A DNA stretch of 64,000 nt from JAGWRA01 sp963711505. Lineage in GTDB: Bacteria; Acidobacteriota; Vicinamibacteria; Vicinamibacterales; CAVVIG01. Every line of letters starts with the position of its first letter. Within the stretch, counting starts at the first letter, position 1. Both the position numbers and the translations under genes were made by a program. The notes under the pieces are model-generated. The model was not told the DNA's origin. It saw only the letters and a program-made list of their open reading frames with translations, and made no database searches. Positions 17,129-27,357 of this stretch are shown piece by piece. Location: positions 186,001 to 250,000 of the forward strand of contig CAVQEJ010000003.1 in NCBI GenBank assembly GCA_963711505.1, read 5' to 3'.

Positions 17129-17611
17129 GTCTCGCTCTTCCGCACACGCGCGCGCGTACCACGTTCCCCCGGAATACGGATAGTCGCCGAATCGACCTCA
17201 CGATCGCCTGCTCGAATCGGATTCGACAAGACGTACAGCACGCATGTCTCCGTCGGCTCGCTCCTCGCGCAGGACGCGCTCGTAATAGCCTCGTCTGCCA
17301 GAGCGCGCGCCCGGTCAGGCCGACGTAGGCATGCCCCAGCCGCTGTCGCAACTGCCGGCAGAACGACGGAAGATGAGAGTCCTCCCGCTCGCCCTGCGCA
17401 ATCAGATGCAGGTGGTCGGGCATGAAGCAGTACGCACTCGCGGCAAAGCCATTCTCCTGTGCAGGTGTGCAGGAGTTGATCGATCAGAACGTTGACGACA
17501 TCCGGGTCGCTGAAGGCCGATGTGACGCACCCTCGTGCAGAACGTCAGGGAATAGCGCCAGAAACCGAGGTAGTCGAAACCCGCAAGACGGGTGGGGCGA
17601 GTGGGGGACAT
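17129..17611 (-). pseudogene. REP-associated tyrosine transposase (RAYT, Y1_Tnp family), decayed
   Basis: A single-strand transposase relative of IS200 TnpA that mobilises or maintains REP palindromes. In pieces one can read TRLAGFDYLGFWRYSLTFCT (start, ATG at 17611), MPDHLHLIAQGE (the catalytic HxH of the family, starting at 17423), then LWQ, GYYERVLREEP, YVLSNPIRAG and GDYPYSGG. These are the standard RAYT blocks in the right order but spread over all three minus-strand frames. At least four shifts are required and they do not all have the same sign, so this looks like true decay rather than only sequencing error. It is flanked by two matching REP pairs, the classic RAYT/REP arrangement. 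Confidence 0.75.
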
Positions 17612-17710
17612 GTCGTACAAGACGCAAGCCCCGCGCCACGTCCACGCAGGCGGGCCTCGTCCGCGGAGCAGGGGCCTGCGGGTTCTTGTCGAAGGATGTT
17701 CGCCCCGGTC

Positions 17711-17805
17711 AGGTTCGTGTCGAGCTGAAGCTCGACACCTACGAAGCAATCCCCCCGCGCAGTCCGTCCCGTAGCGGTCGAGCTTCAGCTCGACCGACAA
17801 GGCGT
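17711..17805. repeat. REP palindrome pair, right copy
   Basis: Same architecture as 17044-17128: GTTCGTGTCGAGCTGAAG, then GTAGCGGTCGAGCTTCAG. It ends exactly at the stop codon of the neighbouring GT-C-like gene, so the insertion abuts that gene. Confidence 0.85.
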
Positions 17806-19423
17806 CAATGATCCGCGAGCCGGTACAGGGCAATCGGGCCGTCGCGGGCAACTTCGGCGAGCGCCGGCGACCGGCGGATGGCGTCGCCGTCGGCCGCCGG
17901 CAGGTCATCGAAGTGCACGAAGATGTACTTCACGCCCGTGGCCCGCAGGGCCGCCAGCGCCTCCGGCGCCGGAAAGCTGCGGAAGGCGTCGTACTCCCGG
18001 TTGTAGCTGACGGGCATGTATCCGCTGTAGCCGTTCACCAGCGGCTTCCAGTAGACGGTCGAGTTCAGCATGTACGGACGCGTTGTCGATCGGATGTCCC
18101 GGCGGGTACATCGGGAACTCCACCACCGCTCCGGCCGGGGCGAGCCGCAGCGTGCGGTACATCGGACGGAATCCCCTCGAAGCGGACGTAGTCGATCGGG
18201 ATCGACAACGGTTCCAGCACCAGCAGGAGCAGCACGATCGCGGAGACGGCCGGCCGGAGGCGGCCGGCCGGCAGCCTCCGGCGCAGCGCCGCGAGGCCGA
18301 ACCCGCCCAGCACGGCGACGGCCACCAGACCCAGATAGCCGAAGCGGGACGCCGCCCGGATCCCCTGCAGCGGCGGCAGCAGCCGGTAGAGCAGGGCGTA
18401 GCCCGGCATCGCCGGACCGAACGAGAGGATGACACCGGCCACGCCGAATGCGAGGCACATGCGCGCCCGCCGGTCGTGCAGCGCACCGGCGGCGATGGCG
18501 ATCCCCGTCAGCACGAGCCCCACGAATCCGGGGAACAGCCCCGTCGATCCGAAGAACAGGTGGCTCCACAGCCAGTAATGGAATCGCGCGGGTGTCGTCA
18601 GGTAGTCGTGCCACGATGCCGAGTAGAGCGCCACCTCGCGGAGCGACCGGACCTGTCCGAGATCGCGATAGGCGTGGACGTAGGGCAGCATGAAGGGCGT
18701 CAGCGCGACGCCCGCGATCAGGATGGCGAGCCCGGCGTACGGCGCGAGCCGGCGTGCCCGGCGGCCCCACCAGTCCTCGGGGCGGGCGAGGGTGGCGACG
18801 ACGAGCGCCGTGGCCGTGAAGACCATCAGGTAGTTCGACGTCAGCCCCTGGAGCACGAACCAGATGGCGAGCCAGACGGCATGCCGCACCTTCGGGGACC
18901 GCAGCAGCGCGTCGAGCGCGACGAGCGCCAGCGGCAGGAACTCGACGTGCTGGGCCTGCAGGTGCGGCAGGCGGGTCAGCGTATGGGCGTTGAACGCCAT
19001 GAGGATGCCGGCGCCGACGCCCGCGATCCAGTCGCCGGTCCAGCCGGCGATCGCCAGGCACATCGCCCATCCCGTCAGCGTGAAGCCGGCGATGAGCAGC
19101 AGGTTGTAGACGAGCACCGGGGAGGCGCCCGCGGCGAACAGCGGAATCCCCATCACCCCCTGCACGATCATGCTCTCGGAATAGGCGAGCGTGTCGCGGG
19201 CGGGGTAGAAGATGTTCGCGTCGTACAGGTGCAGCGGATCGCGTGGCGCCTGGTGGGCGACCCAGGCCAGGATCCATTCGTTCAGGACGGTATCGGCGTT
19301 GTCGTTGCGCGAGAGGTGTGCCGGGCTGGTGGCCAGGGGCCACGTCTGGAGGACCGCCAGGGCGAGGAAGAGGGCGAGGGCGACGAGACGGGGATGACGG
19401 TGAGTCACGTCGGCAATGGGCAA
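17805..19423 (-). CDS. GT-C-like polytopic membrane protein, two frame breaks
   Basis: An integral membrane protein of about 540 aa with many hydrophobic segments over the first 410 residues. Features include NDNADTVLNEWILAWVAHQ near residue 40, an acidic first periplasmic loop typical of GT-C glycosyltransferases, and FYPARDTLAYSE. The soluble tail reads APAGAVVEFPMYP, then YMLNSTVYWKPLVNGYSGY and VKYIFVHFDD, resembling mannosyltransferase or YfhO-type proteins. The frame shifts near 18165 (one extra base in ATTCCGTCCGATG) and near 18078 (GCGTCCGTACATG). Both fit single insertions. The donor would be a polyprenyl-phosphate sugar by family analogy; the acceptor is unknown. The ATG at 19423 lies inside a short-word repeat; the GTG at 19408 is an alternative start. 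Confidence 0.65.
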
Positions 19424-19509
19424 TGCGCAACGAGCAATGGGTGACGAAGGCGGCCTGGAGCCGCCCTCATCATACCCTCAGCTCATTGCTCATTGCTCAT
19501 TGCCATGCA
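19413..19509. repeat. GCAATGGGCAATG word-repeat hairpin
   Basis: A run of GCAATG-like words at 19413-19440 is mirrored by GCTCATTGCTCATTGCTCATTGCC at 19482-19505. The arms can pair into an imperfect hairpin between two minus-strand genes. The same design with other words occurs at 24767-24897 and near 34018-34045. Confidence 0.6.
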
Positions 19510-19522
19510 ATAGACCGTGCCC

Positions 19523-20351
19523 CTAGAACCGCGCGACGGCTCCGAAATACAGCCCGCGCAGCGTGAAGTCGCCGCTGTCGCTGCCGACGCGGTACTGCAC
19601 GTCGAGCGAGCGCCAGCCGACCTGGGCGCCGATGTTGTTCGTGAAGTTCACCGTGCCGTAGATGTTGACGTCGATGTACTGGCCGGTGTCGCCCTTCTGG
19701 ATGTTGCCGGGCAGCTTGAAGCCGGTCGCCTCGCCCGTAATCGAGATGTTGGGCACCGCGTACACCCGGACGATGCCGCCGATGGCTGGAATCGGCGCCT
19801 TGGCCTGGGTGAACTCGGTGTCGACGGCACTGGAGATGGTCGCCGTCACGTTGGTGTACTTCGCCTCGGCGATCACCCCGACGAACCCGCGATCGCGGGA
19901 GATGAAGTCGTACTCGTAGCCGAAGTCCCAGGCCTTCCAGTCGAGGGTCGAGCTCATCGGCAGGCCGATCGTGTACTTGATCCCGTTGAAGACGATGTCA
20001 CGCGTGAGCGTGGCCTGCGACTCGTACTTGATCGGGATGTACGAGATCCGGAACTTGTGCTTGCGGGCCGGCCGCAGCACCAGGTTGAACTCGGGGAAGC
20101 GCGTCTGCTGGATGCCCAGGTCGGTCACGAAGTCGATGTTGCTGCCGACGATGCCGAGCGACTCGCTCGAGATAAGCCCCTGGGGACTCGGGTTCCAGAA
20201 CCCCGCCCCGAACTCGATGTGGTACCGCTCCCCGGTTGCGGCATTGCTGCTCCCCGCGGGGGCGTACCTGAGCCGCCGCCGGGCGGACCGGCAGCAGCGC
20301 GAGCAGGGCGGTGGCACACAGGTACGTACGGATCGAGCGGCTGATGCTCAT
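19523..20351 (-). CDS. outer-membrane beta-barrel protein, one frame break
   Basis: An exported protein of about 275 aa. The N-terminus MSISRSIRTYLCATALLALL...AAAQ is a signal peptide. One frame shift follows near 20270, where CTCAGGTACGCC reads correctly as Q-Y-A-P after removing one G. The mature part alternates polar and hydrophobic residues in about 8-10 predicted strands (YHIEFGAGFWN, FRISYIPIKYES, AWDFGYEYDFI) and ends in Phe, as expected for BAM-inserted barrels. I cannot name a family. It is followed by the GT-C-like gene on the same strand. Confidence 0.68.
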
Positions 20352-20816
20352 GGCGCAGTCGTTCCAGGCCCCGGATCAGGTTGAACTGTCAGGATGCCGT
20401 GGGCATCCACGGTTCGCGTCGTGCGCACGCGATGGGACGTTCGGACGTCCCGTTCGACCGCAGCCCGCTGGGAAGGAGGCTGGTCGAGGATAACACAGGT
20501 GCGTGGCGGCGCGGGCGACCGCCGACCGACGCGACTACTTGTCGTCCTTCGGCCAGAGCAAGTTCCGGTCCCGATCCAGGGACCGCACGTCCATCGATCA
20601 ACAGGGTGGGGGGATCTCGTACAGCAGCTTGAAGAACAGCCGGATGCGAGCGAGGACTTCTTTGATCGTCTGCATGGACCAGGTCCCGATCACTGACGGA
20701 TCCGCCGGGCGAGCCGGCAGAATTGTGATTCCGGCCGGGCATGACGCCCGCCCTCATGATAGTCCGAATGGGCGGGGAGTGTGAGGGCGTCGATGCCGCC
20801 GCCTGGGCGGGAGGGA
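20352..20816. other. intergenic region with a possible tiny minus-strand ORF
   Basis: No recognised gene. A 25-codon minus-strand frame (20598-20675) reads MQTIKEVLARIRLFFKLLYE. Directly after its stop, in the same frame, comes MDVRSLDRDRNLLWPKDDK. Together they resemble a small amphipathic-membrane peptide split by a stop or indels. It lies downstream of the cstA terminator. Some cstA loci encode small partner proteins, but I cannot identify this one. Confidence 0.25.
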
Positions 20817-20857
20817 GCAAAAACAGCACGGGCCGGGCAGAAACTGCCCGGCCCGTG
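20817..20857 (-). terminator. Rho-independent terminator after cstA
   Basis: A perfect 14-bp stem (CACGGGCCGGGCAG / CTGCCCGGCCCGTG) with an AAA loop at 20827-20857. On the minus strand it is followed by CTGTTTTTGC. It starts 37 bases past the cstA stop. Confidence 0.88.
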
Positions 20858-20894
20858 GTCACGACCGAATCGAGGACAGCCTCCGGGACCGTCC

Positions 20895-22719
20895 TCAGGC
20901 TTCCGAGGCCTCGACGGCCGGCACCGGTTCGGCGCGGCCGCTCAGCACCTTCACCCAGCGCCTCAGGGCCGAGCCGAGGACCAGCAGGACGCAGATCATC
21001 ATGATGATCGTGCAGATCGAGTCGATCAATCCCTGGACGTGCAGCGCTGGGTCGGGACCGAAGGCCATCGGCCCGAAGTTGTCGCGGACGCTCAGCCACC
21101 CGGCCGACAGCGTCGTGACGCCCACGAAGAGGAGCGGGACGGCGGTGACCCACGCGTACCTCACCCGTCCCATGTTGATGATGATCGTGGTGCCGATGGC
21201 GAGCGCCACCGTGGCCAGCAGCTGGTTGGCGATGCCGAACATCGGCCAGAGCGTGCTGATGCTGCCGGTCCAGATGAAGTAGCTCCAGCCGAGGACGACG
21301 AGCAGCGTCGTGCCGACCGAGCCGGGGATCCACGTGGTGTCGCCGAGGGGCTTGTACAGCCGCCCGCCGAACTCCTGCACCAGGAACCGGCCGACGCGCG
21401 TGCCGGCGTCGAGCGTCGTCAGCACGAAGAGCGCCTCGAACATGATGGCGAAGTGGTACCAGTAGTCCATCAGCCCGCGCATGCCCGGCAGGCCCGCGAA
21501 GACCTGGGCCATGCCGACGGCCAGCGAGACGGCGCCGCCGGGCCGCGCGACCACGACTTCGCCCGACTTCCTTCGAGAGCGAGGCCAGGTTGACCGGGGT
21601 CATGCCGAGGGTGGCGAACACGGCGTGCGACGTGTTGATGGCGAAGTAATCGGCCGGATGCAGGACGCAGGCCGCGGTCAGCGCCATGACGCCGACCAGC
21701 CCTTCGGACAGCATCGCCAGGTAGCCGACCGGCCGGATGTCGCTCTCCTTGTCGATCATCTTCGGCGTCGTGCCGGAGCTGACCAGCGCGTGGAACCCCG
21801 AGATGGCGCCGCACGCGATCGTGATGAACACGAACGGGTAGAGCGGTCCGGGGATGATCGGTCCGCCTCCGGCGGCGTATTTCGTGATGGCCGGCATCAG
21901 CAGGTGCGGGTTGACCAGCATGACGCCCCCGGCCAGGGCCAGGATGATGCCGATCTTCATGAACGAGCAGAGGTAGCCGCGCGGGTTCAGCAGCATCCAC
22001 ACCGGCAGGACCGAGGCCAGGAACGTGTAGATGGCCATCAGGATGATCAGCGTCTCGGTCCCGAAGGTGAACCAGGACGCGTACCCCGAGTCGGCCAGCG
22101 GCTTGCCGAGGATCACCGCCAGGGTGATGCCGATGACGCCGATGATCGTCGCCTCGGTCGTCTTCCCCTTGCGCCACTGGAACATGTAGAAGCCCATGAA
22201 GATCGCGAGCGGAATCGTCGCGGCGATCGTGAAGGTGCCCCATGGACTGTTGTACAGCGCGTTGACGACCACGAGCCCGAGCCCGGCCAGCGCGATGACG
22301 ATGACGAACATGATCGCGATGGCCGCCATGATGCCGGCGAACGGACTGATTTCACGCCGCGCGATTTCAGCCAGCGACTTGCCGCCCCGTCGCACCGATG
22401 CCCAGAGAATGACGAAGTCATGGACCGCGCCGGCCAGGACGACGCCGGCAATGAGCCACAGGTACCCCGGCGCATAACCGAACTGCGCGGCGAGCACGGG
22501 GCCGATGAGCGGGCCTGCGCCCGTAATAGCCGCGAAGTGGTGTCCGAACAGCACCCAGCGCGACGTGGGGTAGTAGTTCTGACCGTCGTAGTTCGTGTGG
22601 GCGGGGGTGACCCGCGTGTCGTCCAGAACCATCACCTTGGCAGCGATGAACGCGCTGTAATACCGGTACGCGATCACCAGGATGCACAGGATCGGCAGGA
22701 CAATGTATAGAGCTGGCAT
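20895..22719 (-). CDS. cstA: carbon starvation protein CstA, one frame break
   Basis: A polytopic peptide/pyruvate transporter induced on carbon limitation in enterobacteria. The N-terminus has YRYYSAFIAAKVM and the family hallmark NYYPTSRWVLFGHHFAAI followed by AGAGPLIGP-type residues. About 16 membrane segments follow, with WMLLNPRGYL and GFHALVSSGTTPKMI. The frame shifts near 21556, where GAAGTCGGGCGAAGTC should read KEVGEVVVARPGG after removing one G from the GGG run. The second part ends VPAVEASEA. The joined length of about 608 aa is shorter than the 700-aa E. coli protein but usual for other phyla. A strong terminator follows. The gene stands alone. Confidence 0.9.
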
Positions 22720-22914
22720 GCGGGGGATTCTACCAGCGGGCGACTGCTGAGGCTACAGCGGTTATTTTTGGATTTGTAAAAAGTTGTCTTCAGATCCGCG
22801 CCGGAATGCCAGACGTCTGCGTCGTGTTCTCGCGCTCAATGCGGCATTCGCCGTTCCGGCGCTGCGACGGCCGTGGGCTGACGGGACCGCCACCGCATCA
22901 TCTATACTGACCGG
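22720..22914. other. divergent intergenic region
   Basis: Separates cstA and the first ABC exporter gene. A TATACT box at 22903-22908 lies six bases before the ATG at 22915, implying a leaderless or near-leaderless transcript for the exporter. On the other strand TAGAAT lies close to the cstA start. Neither has a convincing -35. Confidence 0.35.
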
Positions 22915-24669
22915 ATGGGGTCCGGGTTCCGGCGTCTCCTGCCATACCTCCTGACATACCGCCGCCAGTTCGCCGTCGGCCTGGTCTGCGTCGTCATCAC
23001 CACCTCCGTGTCGCTGAGCGCCCCCTGGGTGCTGCGCTACGCCATCGACGATCTGGGCCACGGCGTCACGCGCGGCAAACTGGTCTTCTACGCCAGCCTC
23101 CTGCTCGGCATCGCCATCGTCGGCGGGACCTTCCGCTTCCTCATGCGGCGGATCATCATCGGCGCGTCCCGCGACATCGAGTACGACATCCGGAACGACT
23201 TCTTCGCCGCGCTCGAGCGCCTGCCGGCGCAGTACTTCCAGCAGCACCGGACCGGCGATCTGATGTCGCGCGCCACGGCCGACCTCAACGCCGTCCGCAT
23301 GATGGCCGGGCCGGCCATCATGTACTCGGCGAACACCCTGCTGACGCTCGTCGTGGCGCTGACGCTGATGATGTCGATCGACCCACGGCTGACGCTCATC
23401 GCCCTGGTGCCGCTGCCCTTCGCGTCGATCTCGGTGAAGGTGTTCGGCAGCGCGATTCACAAGCGGTTCGAACGGATCCAGGCACAGCTCTCCGACCTCA
23501 GCGCCGTGGTGCAGGAGTCGCTCTCCGGCGTCCGGGTCGTCCGCGCCTACGGGCAGGAGGCGGCGGAGATCGAGCGCTTCCGCGCGTCGAACCAGGAGTA
23601 CTTCGACCGCAACCGCGGGCTGATCGCCCTGAACGGGCTGTTCTTTCCGAGCATGACGTTCTTCCTCGGCCTCGGCGGGCTGCTCGTCCTGTGGCTGGGC
23701 AGCGCCGCCGTCATCCGGGGCCGGATCACCCTCGGCGAGTTCGTCGCGTTCAACTGGTACCTGGTGATGCTCAGCTGGCCGATGATCGCCTTCGGCTGGG
23801 TGACGAACATGGTGCAGCGCGGCCTGGCGTCCTGGACGCGGATGCTGGACGTGCTGGACGCGGAACCGGCGATCGCGGACCACCCGGTGGCGACGGCGCC
23901 CTCCGCCCTCGAGGGGGGCATCGAGTTCCGCGATCTCACCTTCGCGTTCGACGGCCGGCCGGTGCTCGAGCACGTCTCCGCCCGGATCGAGCCCGGGCAG
24001 ACCGCGGCGTTCGTCGGGGGCACCGGCGCGGGCAAGACCACGCTGATGAGCCTCCTGCCGCGGCTCTACGATCCGCCGCCCGGCACGGTCTTCATCGACG
24101 GCGTCGACGTCCGCGACCTGCCGCTGCCGGTGCTGCGCGGGGCCATCGGCTTCGTGCCGCAGGAGCCGTTCCTGTTCTCCGACTCGCTGGCCGGCAACCT
24201 GGCCTTCGGCGCCGACACCGCCGGCGCCCGGCCCGACCGCGACGAGGCCCTGCAGCAGGCGGCTGCCGTCGCGCGGCTCGACAAGGACGTGGAGGACTTC
24301 CCGCACGGCTACGAGACGATGGTCGGCGAGCGGGGCCTCACGCTGTCGGGCGGGCAGAAGCAGCGCACCGCGCTCGCCCGGGCGGTCATGACCGACCCGA
24401 AGATCCTGATCCTGGACGATGCGCTGTCGGCCGTCGACACGTACACGGAGGAGGAGATCCTGTCGCGGCTGCGGAGCGTGATGCGCGAGCGGACGTCGCT
24501 CATCGTGGCGCACCGGATTTCGACCGTCCGCGACGCCGACCGGATCTTCGTCCTGGCCCGGGGCCGCATCGTCGAGCAGGGCACGCACGACGAGCTGGTG
24601 GCCCTCAACGGCCAGTACGCCGAGCTCTACCGGAAGCAGCTGCTGGAAGACGAGCTGGCAGCGAGTTAG
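22915..24669 (+). CDS. ABC exporter half, BmrC/MdlA-type (degenerate site partner)
   Basis: A permease-ATPase fusion of 584 aa. Six membrane segments are followed by an ATPase with Walker A GGTGAGKTT, a Q-loop FVPQEP, the LSGGQKQR signature, and Walker B ILILDDALSAVD. In Walker B the catalytic Glu is replaced by Asp. That change plus canonical LSGGQ is the pattern of the BmrC/YheI or TM287 subunit of heterodimeric exporters. The next gene has the complementary pattern. The pair would export drugs, lipids or peptides; the substrate is unknown. Confidence 0.87.
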   Translation: MGSGFRRLLPYLLTYRRQFAVGLVCVVITTSVSLSAPWVLRYAIDDLGHGVTRGKLVFYASLLLGIAIVGGTFRFLMRRIIIGASRDIEYDIRNDFFAALERLPAQYFQQHRTGDLMSRATADLNAVRMMAGPAIMYSANTLLTLVVALTLMMSIDPRLTLIALVPLPFASISVKVFGSAIHKRFERIQAQLSDLSAVVQESLSGVRVVRAYGQEAAEIERFRASNQEYFDRNRGLIALNGLFFPSMTFFLGLGGLLVLWLGSAAVIRGRITLGEFVAFNWYLVMLSWPMIAFGWVTNMVQRGLASWTRMLDVLDAEPAIADHPVATAPSALEGGIEFRDLTFAFDGRPVLEHVSARIEPGQTAAFVGGTGAGKTTLMSLLPRLYDPPPGTVFIDGVDVRDLPLPVLRGAIGFVPQEPFLFSDSLAGNLAFGADTAGARPDRDEALQQAAAVARLDKDVEDFPHGYETMVGERGLTLSGGQKQRTALARAVMTDPKILILDDALSAVDTYTEEEILSRLRSVMRERTSLIVAHRISTVRDADRIFVLARGRIVEQGTHDELVALNGQYAELYRKQLLEDELAAS

Positions 24670-24766
24670 CGCCCGCGGCCCGCGCGAGGATAGCGAGTCT
24701 TCGAGCGCCGCAGCGCGAGCGCGTGGGGGTGGGGCCCCGCGCGCGTTGAACGAAACTGACGCTGAC

Positions 24767-24897
24767 GAATTGAAGAATTGGGAATTGAAGAATTGAAGAA
24801 TGGCGGAGGCAGAGTCCTTGTCAGTTATCTCTCAATCGAGCGGCAGCATTGATCGCCCGCTCTTCTTCAATTCTTGAATTCTTCAATTCTTCAATTC
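24767..24897. repeat. AT-rich GAATTGAAGAATT word-repeat inverted pair
   Basis: GAATTGAAGAATTGGGAATT... at 24767-24800 is the approximate reverse complement of TTCTTCAATTCTTGAATTC... at 24863-24897, with a 62-base centre. In a roughly 70% GC genome this is conspicuous. It lies between the two exporter genes and could form a long hairpin. Confidence 0.75.
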
Positions 24898-24911
24898 GAC
24901 ATGATGCACCC

Positions 24912-26717
24912 GTGAGCCCTATCCAGGAAGACGACGTCGTCGGGAAGGCGTACGACGGGCGGCTGATGCGCCGGCTCGTGGGCTATCTGCGGCCGTACTG
25001 GGTGCAGGTGGCCATCGCGCTGGTGGCCATCATCGGCAGCTCGGCGGGACAGCTCGCCCAGCCCTACCTGACGAAGGTGGTGATCGATCGCTACATCGGC
25101 ACCGGCGATCTGGCCGGCCTGAAGTGGGTGGCCGCGCTGTACCTGCTGATCCTCGTCAGCTCGTTCGCGCTCGACTACGTCCAGACCTACACGATGCAGA
25201 CGACGGGCCAGCGGATCGTCTTCGATCTGCGGATGGCCATCTTCGGGCACCTGCAGCGCCTCGACCTGCGGTTCTACGACCGCAACCCCGTGGGGCGCCT
25301 GATGACCCGCGTCACGACCGACGTGGACGTGCTGAACGACCTGTTCACGTCGGGCGTGGTCGCCGTCTTCGGCGACGTCTTCACGCTGGCGGGCATCATG
25401 ATCGTGATGCTCAGCCTGAACTGGCGGCTGGCGCTCGTCACCTTCTCCGTGCTGCCGCTGATCGTGCTGATCACGCAGTGGTTCCGGCGCAACGTCCGGC
25501 ACTCGTACCGGATCGTCCGGACCCTCATCGCGCGCATCAACGCCTTCCTGCAGGAGAACATCACGGGGATGGCAACGGTGCAGCTCTTCCGGCGGGAAGC
25601 GATGAACTTCGATCGGTTCGACGCCATCGACCGGGAGCACCGCGACGCGAACGTGGCGTCGATCTTCTACTACGCCGTGTTCTATCCGGCCATCGAGGTC
25701 GTTGGCGCGCTCGCCGCCTCGCTGATCATCTGGTATGGCGGCGGGCAGGTGGTGCAGGGCGCGCTCTCGCTCGGCGCGCTCGTGGCCTTCCTGCAGTACG
25801 CGCAGCGGTTCTTCCGGCCGATCAGCGATATCTCGGACAAGTTCAACACGCTGCAGTCGGCGATGGCGTCCTCGGAGCGGATCTTCAAGCTGCTCGATAC
25901 ACCGGTCGGCATCGAGGTGCCCGCGCAGCCGGTGGGCCGGCCGGCGGAGGCCCGCGGGCACATCGTCTTCGATCGGGTGTGGTTCGCGTACAACGACGAG
26001 GACTACGTGCTGCGCGACGTGTCGTTCGAGGTCGCGCCGGGCGAGCGGGTGGGCGTCGTCGGGGCGACCGGCGCCGGCAAGAGCACGATCATCAATCTGC
26101 TGCTGCGGTTCTACGATGTCAGCCGCGGGCGCATCCTCGTCGACGGCGTCGACATCCGGATGCTCGACCTGGCGGATCTGCGGGCGCTGTGCGGGCTGGT
26201 GCTGCAGGACGTCCACCTGTTCTCGGGGACGATCGGGGCGAACGTGCGGCTCGGCAACGGCGCGATCGACGAGGAGGCCGTGCGGCGTGCCGTCCAGGCG
26301 GTGCACGCCGAGTCGTTCATCGACCGGCTGCCGCAGGGGCTGGACAGCCCGGTCGCCGAGCGGGGCGCGACGCTGTCGGTGGGGCAGAAGCAGTTGCTGT
26401 CGTTTGCCCGCGCCCTGGCCTTCGACCCCCGCATCCTCATCCTGGACGAGGCCACGTCGAGCATCGACACCGAGACCGAGATCCTCATCCACGACGCCCT
26501 GCGCGTCCTGATGGCGGACCGGACGACCATCGCGATCGCCCACCGCCTGTCGACCATCCAGGACATGGACAAGATCCTGGTGCTGCACAAGGGCCGCCTG
26601 CGCGAGGCGGGAACGCACCAGGAACTGCTCGCCGCGCGCGGCATCTACTACAAGCTGTTCCAGCTGCAGTACAAGGACAGTCCGCAGGCGGCGGAAGCCG
26701 AAGCGGAAACGCGGTAG
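24912..26717 (+). CDS. ABC exporter half, BmrD/MdlB-type (consensus Walker B partner)
   Basis: A permease-ATPase fusion of 601 aa starting at the GTG at 24912 (MSPIQEDDVVGKAYD). The frame is open further upstream only through the AT-rich repeat, so those codons are unlikely to be real. The ATPase has Walker A GATGAGKST, Walker B ILILDEATSSID with the catalytic Glu, and an IAHRLST switch. Its signature is the divergent LSVGQKQLLSFARAL seen in BmrD/YheH-type subunits. It pairs with the upstream gene so that one composite ATP site is active and one degenerate. It is close to but not overlapping its partner because of the repeat insertion. Confidence 0.87.
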   Translation: MSPIQEDDVVGKAYDGRLMRRLVGYLRPYWVQVAIALVAIIGSSAGQLAQPYLTKVVIDRYIGTGDLAGLKWVAALYLLILVSSFALDYVQTYTMQTTGQRIVFDLRMAIFGHLQRLDLRFYDRNPVGRLMTRVTTDVDVLNDLFTSGVVAVFGDVFTLAGIMIVMLSLNWRLALVTFSVLPLIVLITQWFRRNVRHSYRIVRTLIARINAFLQENITGMATVQLFRREAMNFDRFDAIDREHRDANVASIFYYAVFYPAIEVVGALAASLIIWYGGGQVVQGALSLGALVAFLQYAQRFFRPISDISDKFNTLQSAMASSERIFKLLDTPVGIEVPAQPVGRPAEARGHIVFDRVWFAYNDEDYVLRDVSFEVAPGERVGVVGATGAGKSTIINLLLRFYDVSRGRILVDGVDIRMLDLADLRALCGLVLQDVHLFSGTIGANVRLGNGAIDEEAVRRAVQAVHAESFIDRLPQGLDSPVAERGATLSVGQKQLLSFARALAFDPRILILDEATSSIDTETEILIHDALRVLMADRTTIAIAHRLSTIQDMDKILVLHKGRLREAGTHQELLAARGIYYKLFQLQYKDSPQAAEAEAETR

Positions 26718-26744
26718 GCGGCCGGCCGGAACGGCCGGCCGCTA

Positions 26745-27332
26745 TCAGTGTGCCCGACCGAACGGCAGCACGTCGGACGGCAGGGCCGTCGACGCCGCCG
26801 CCGCGGCCGCCGGCGGGTGCTGCTGGCGCAGCTCGCGGCGGTGGAAGAGACTGCTGACGACGCCCGTCGTGGAACTGTCGCGCGGGTTCCAGCCGAGTCG
26901 TAGCACCGTCACCTTGATGGGTCGGCGGCCGAACTGCAGCGCGTCGTTGCAGCTCCACATGTAGATGTCGATGTGCCGGCCCTGTACGGCCGGGCCGGTA
27001 TCGAGGATCGTGTAGATCCCGCTGTACCGCCCGAGCGGCGAGTCGATTTCCACGACCGAGCCGACCGGCAGCAGCGTGGGATCGGCTGCCGCCACGCCGG
27101 TGCGCACGGCCACACCCGAGGCCGTGGTGGTGCCCTTGCAGTACGCCGTGCCGGCGAAGGCGAGCTGTTCGCCCGGATCGGGCGGCGCGGTCACCGTCAG
27201 GCTGTCCGCCTGGAGCGAAGCGAAGCGCGAATCGGGAATGGTCGCCTCGTACAGGCAGATGAAAGCGAGTACGGCCACGATCGTCGCGAGCAGTCGGCGC
27301 CAGGTCGAATGTGTGAGCAGCATAATGAGCAC
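26745..27332 (-). CDS. 3D-domain (double-psi beta-barrel) exported protein
   Basis: A protein of 195 aa with one N-terminal hydrophobic anchor or signal (LLATIVAVLAFICLYEA). The 3D domain is recognised by AYCKGTTTASGVAVRTGVAA near residues 63-82, DPTLLPVGSVVEI, and a final ILDTGPAVQGRHIDIYM with the three conserved Asp of the family (D-x-G, H-I-D-I-Y). Related MltA/Rpf/YabE domains act on peptidoglycan. The disordered Ala-rich tail has no known role. It is the last gene of the thiL group on this strand. Confidence 0.8.
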   Translation of the reverse strand: MLIMLLTHSTWRRLLATIVAVLAFICLYEATIPDSRFASLQADSLTVTAPPDPGEQLAFAGTAYCKGTTTASGVAVRTGVAAADPTLLPVGSVVEIDSPLGRYSGIYTILDTGPAVQGRHIDIYMWSCNDALQFGRRPIKVTVLRLGWNPRDSSTTGVVSSLFHRRELRQQHPPAAAAAASTALPSDVLPFGRAH

Positions 27333-27357
27333 GAAACCAACAGGCTCCGGCAGCGGG

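Noticed and set aside
18083..19444. 453-codon plus-strand frame antisense to the GT-C-like gene
   Set aside because: It has shadow composition (Gln/Arg/His-rich) and no motifs, while the opposite strand encodes a protein with membrane segments.
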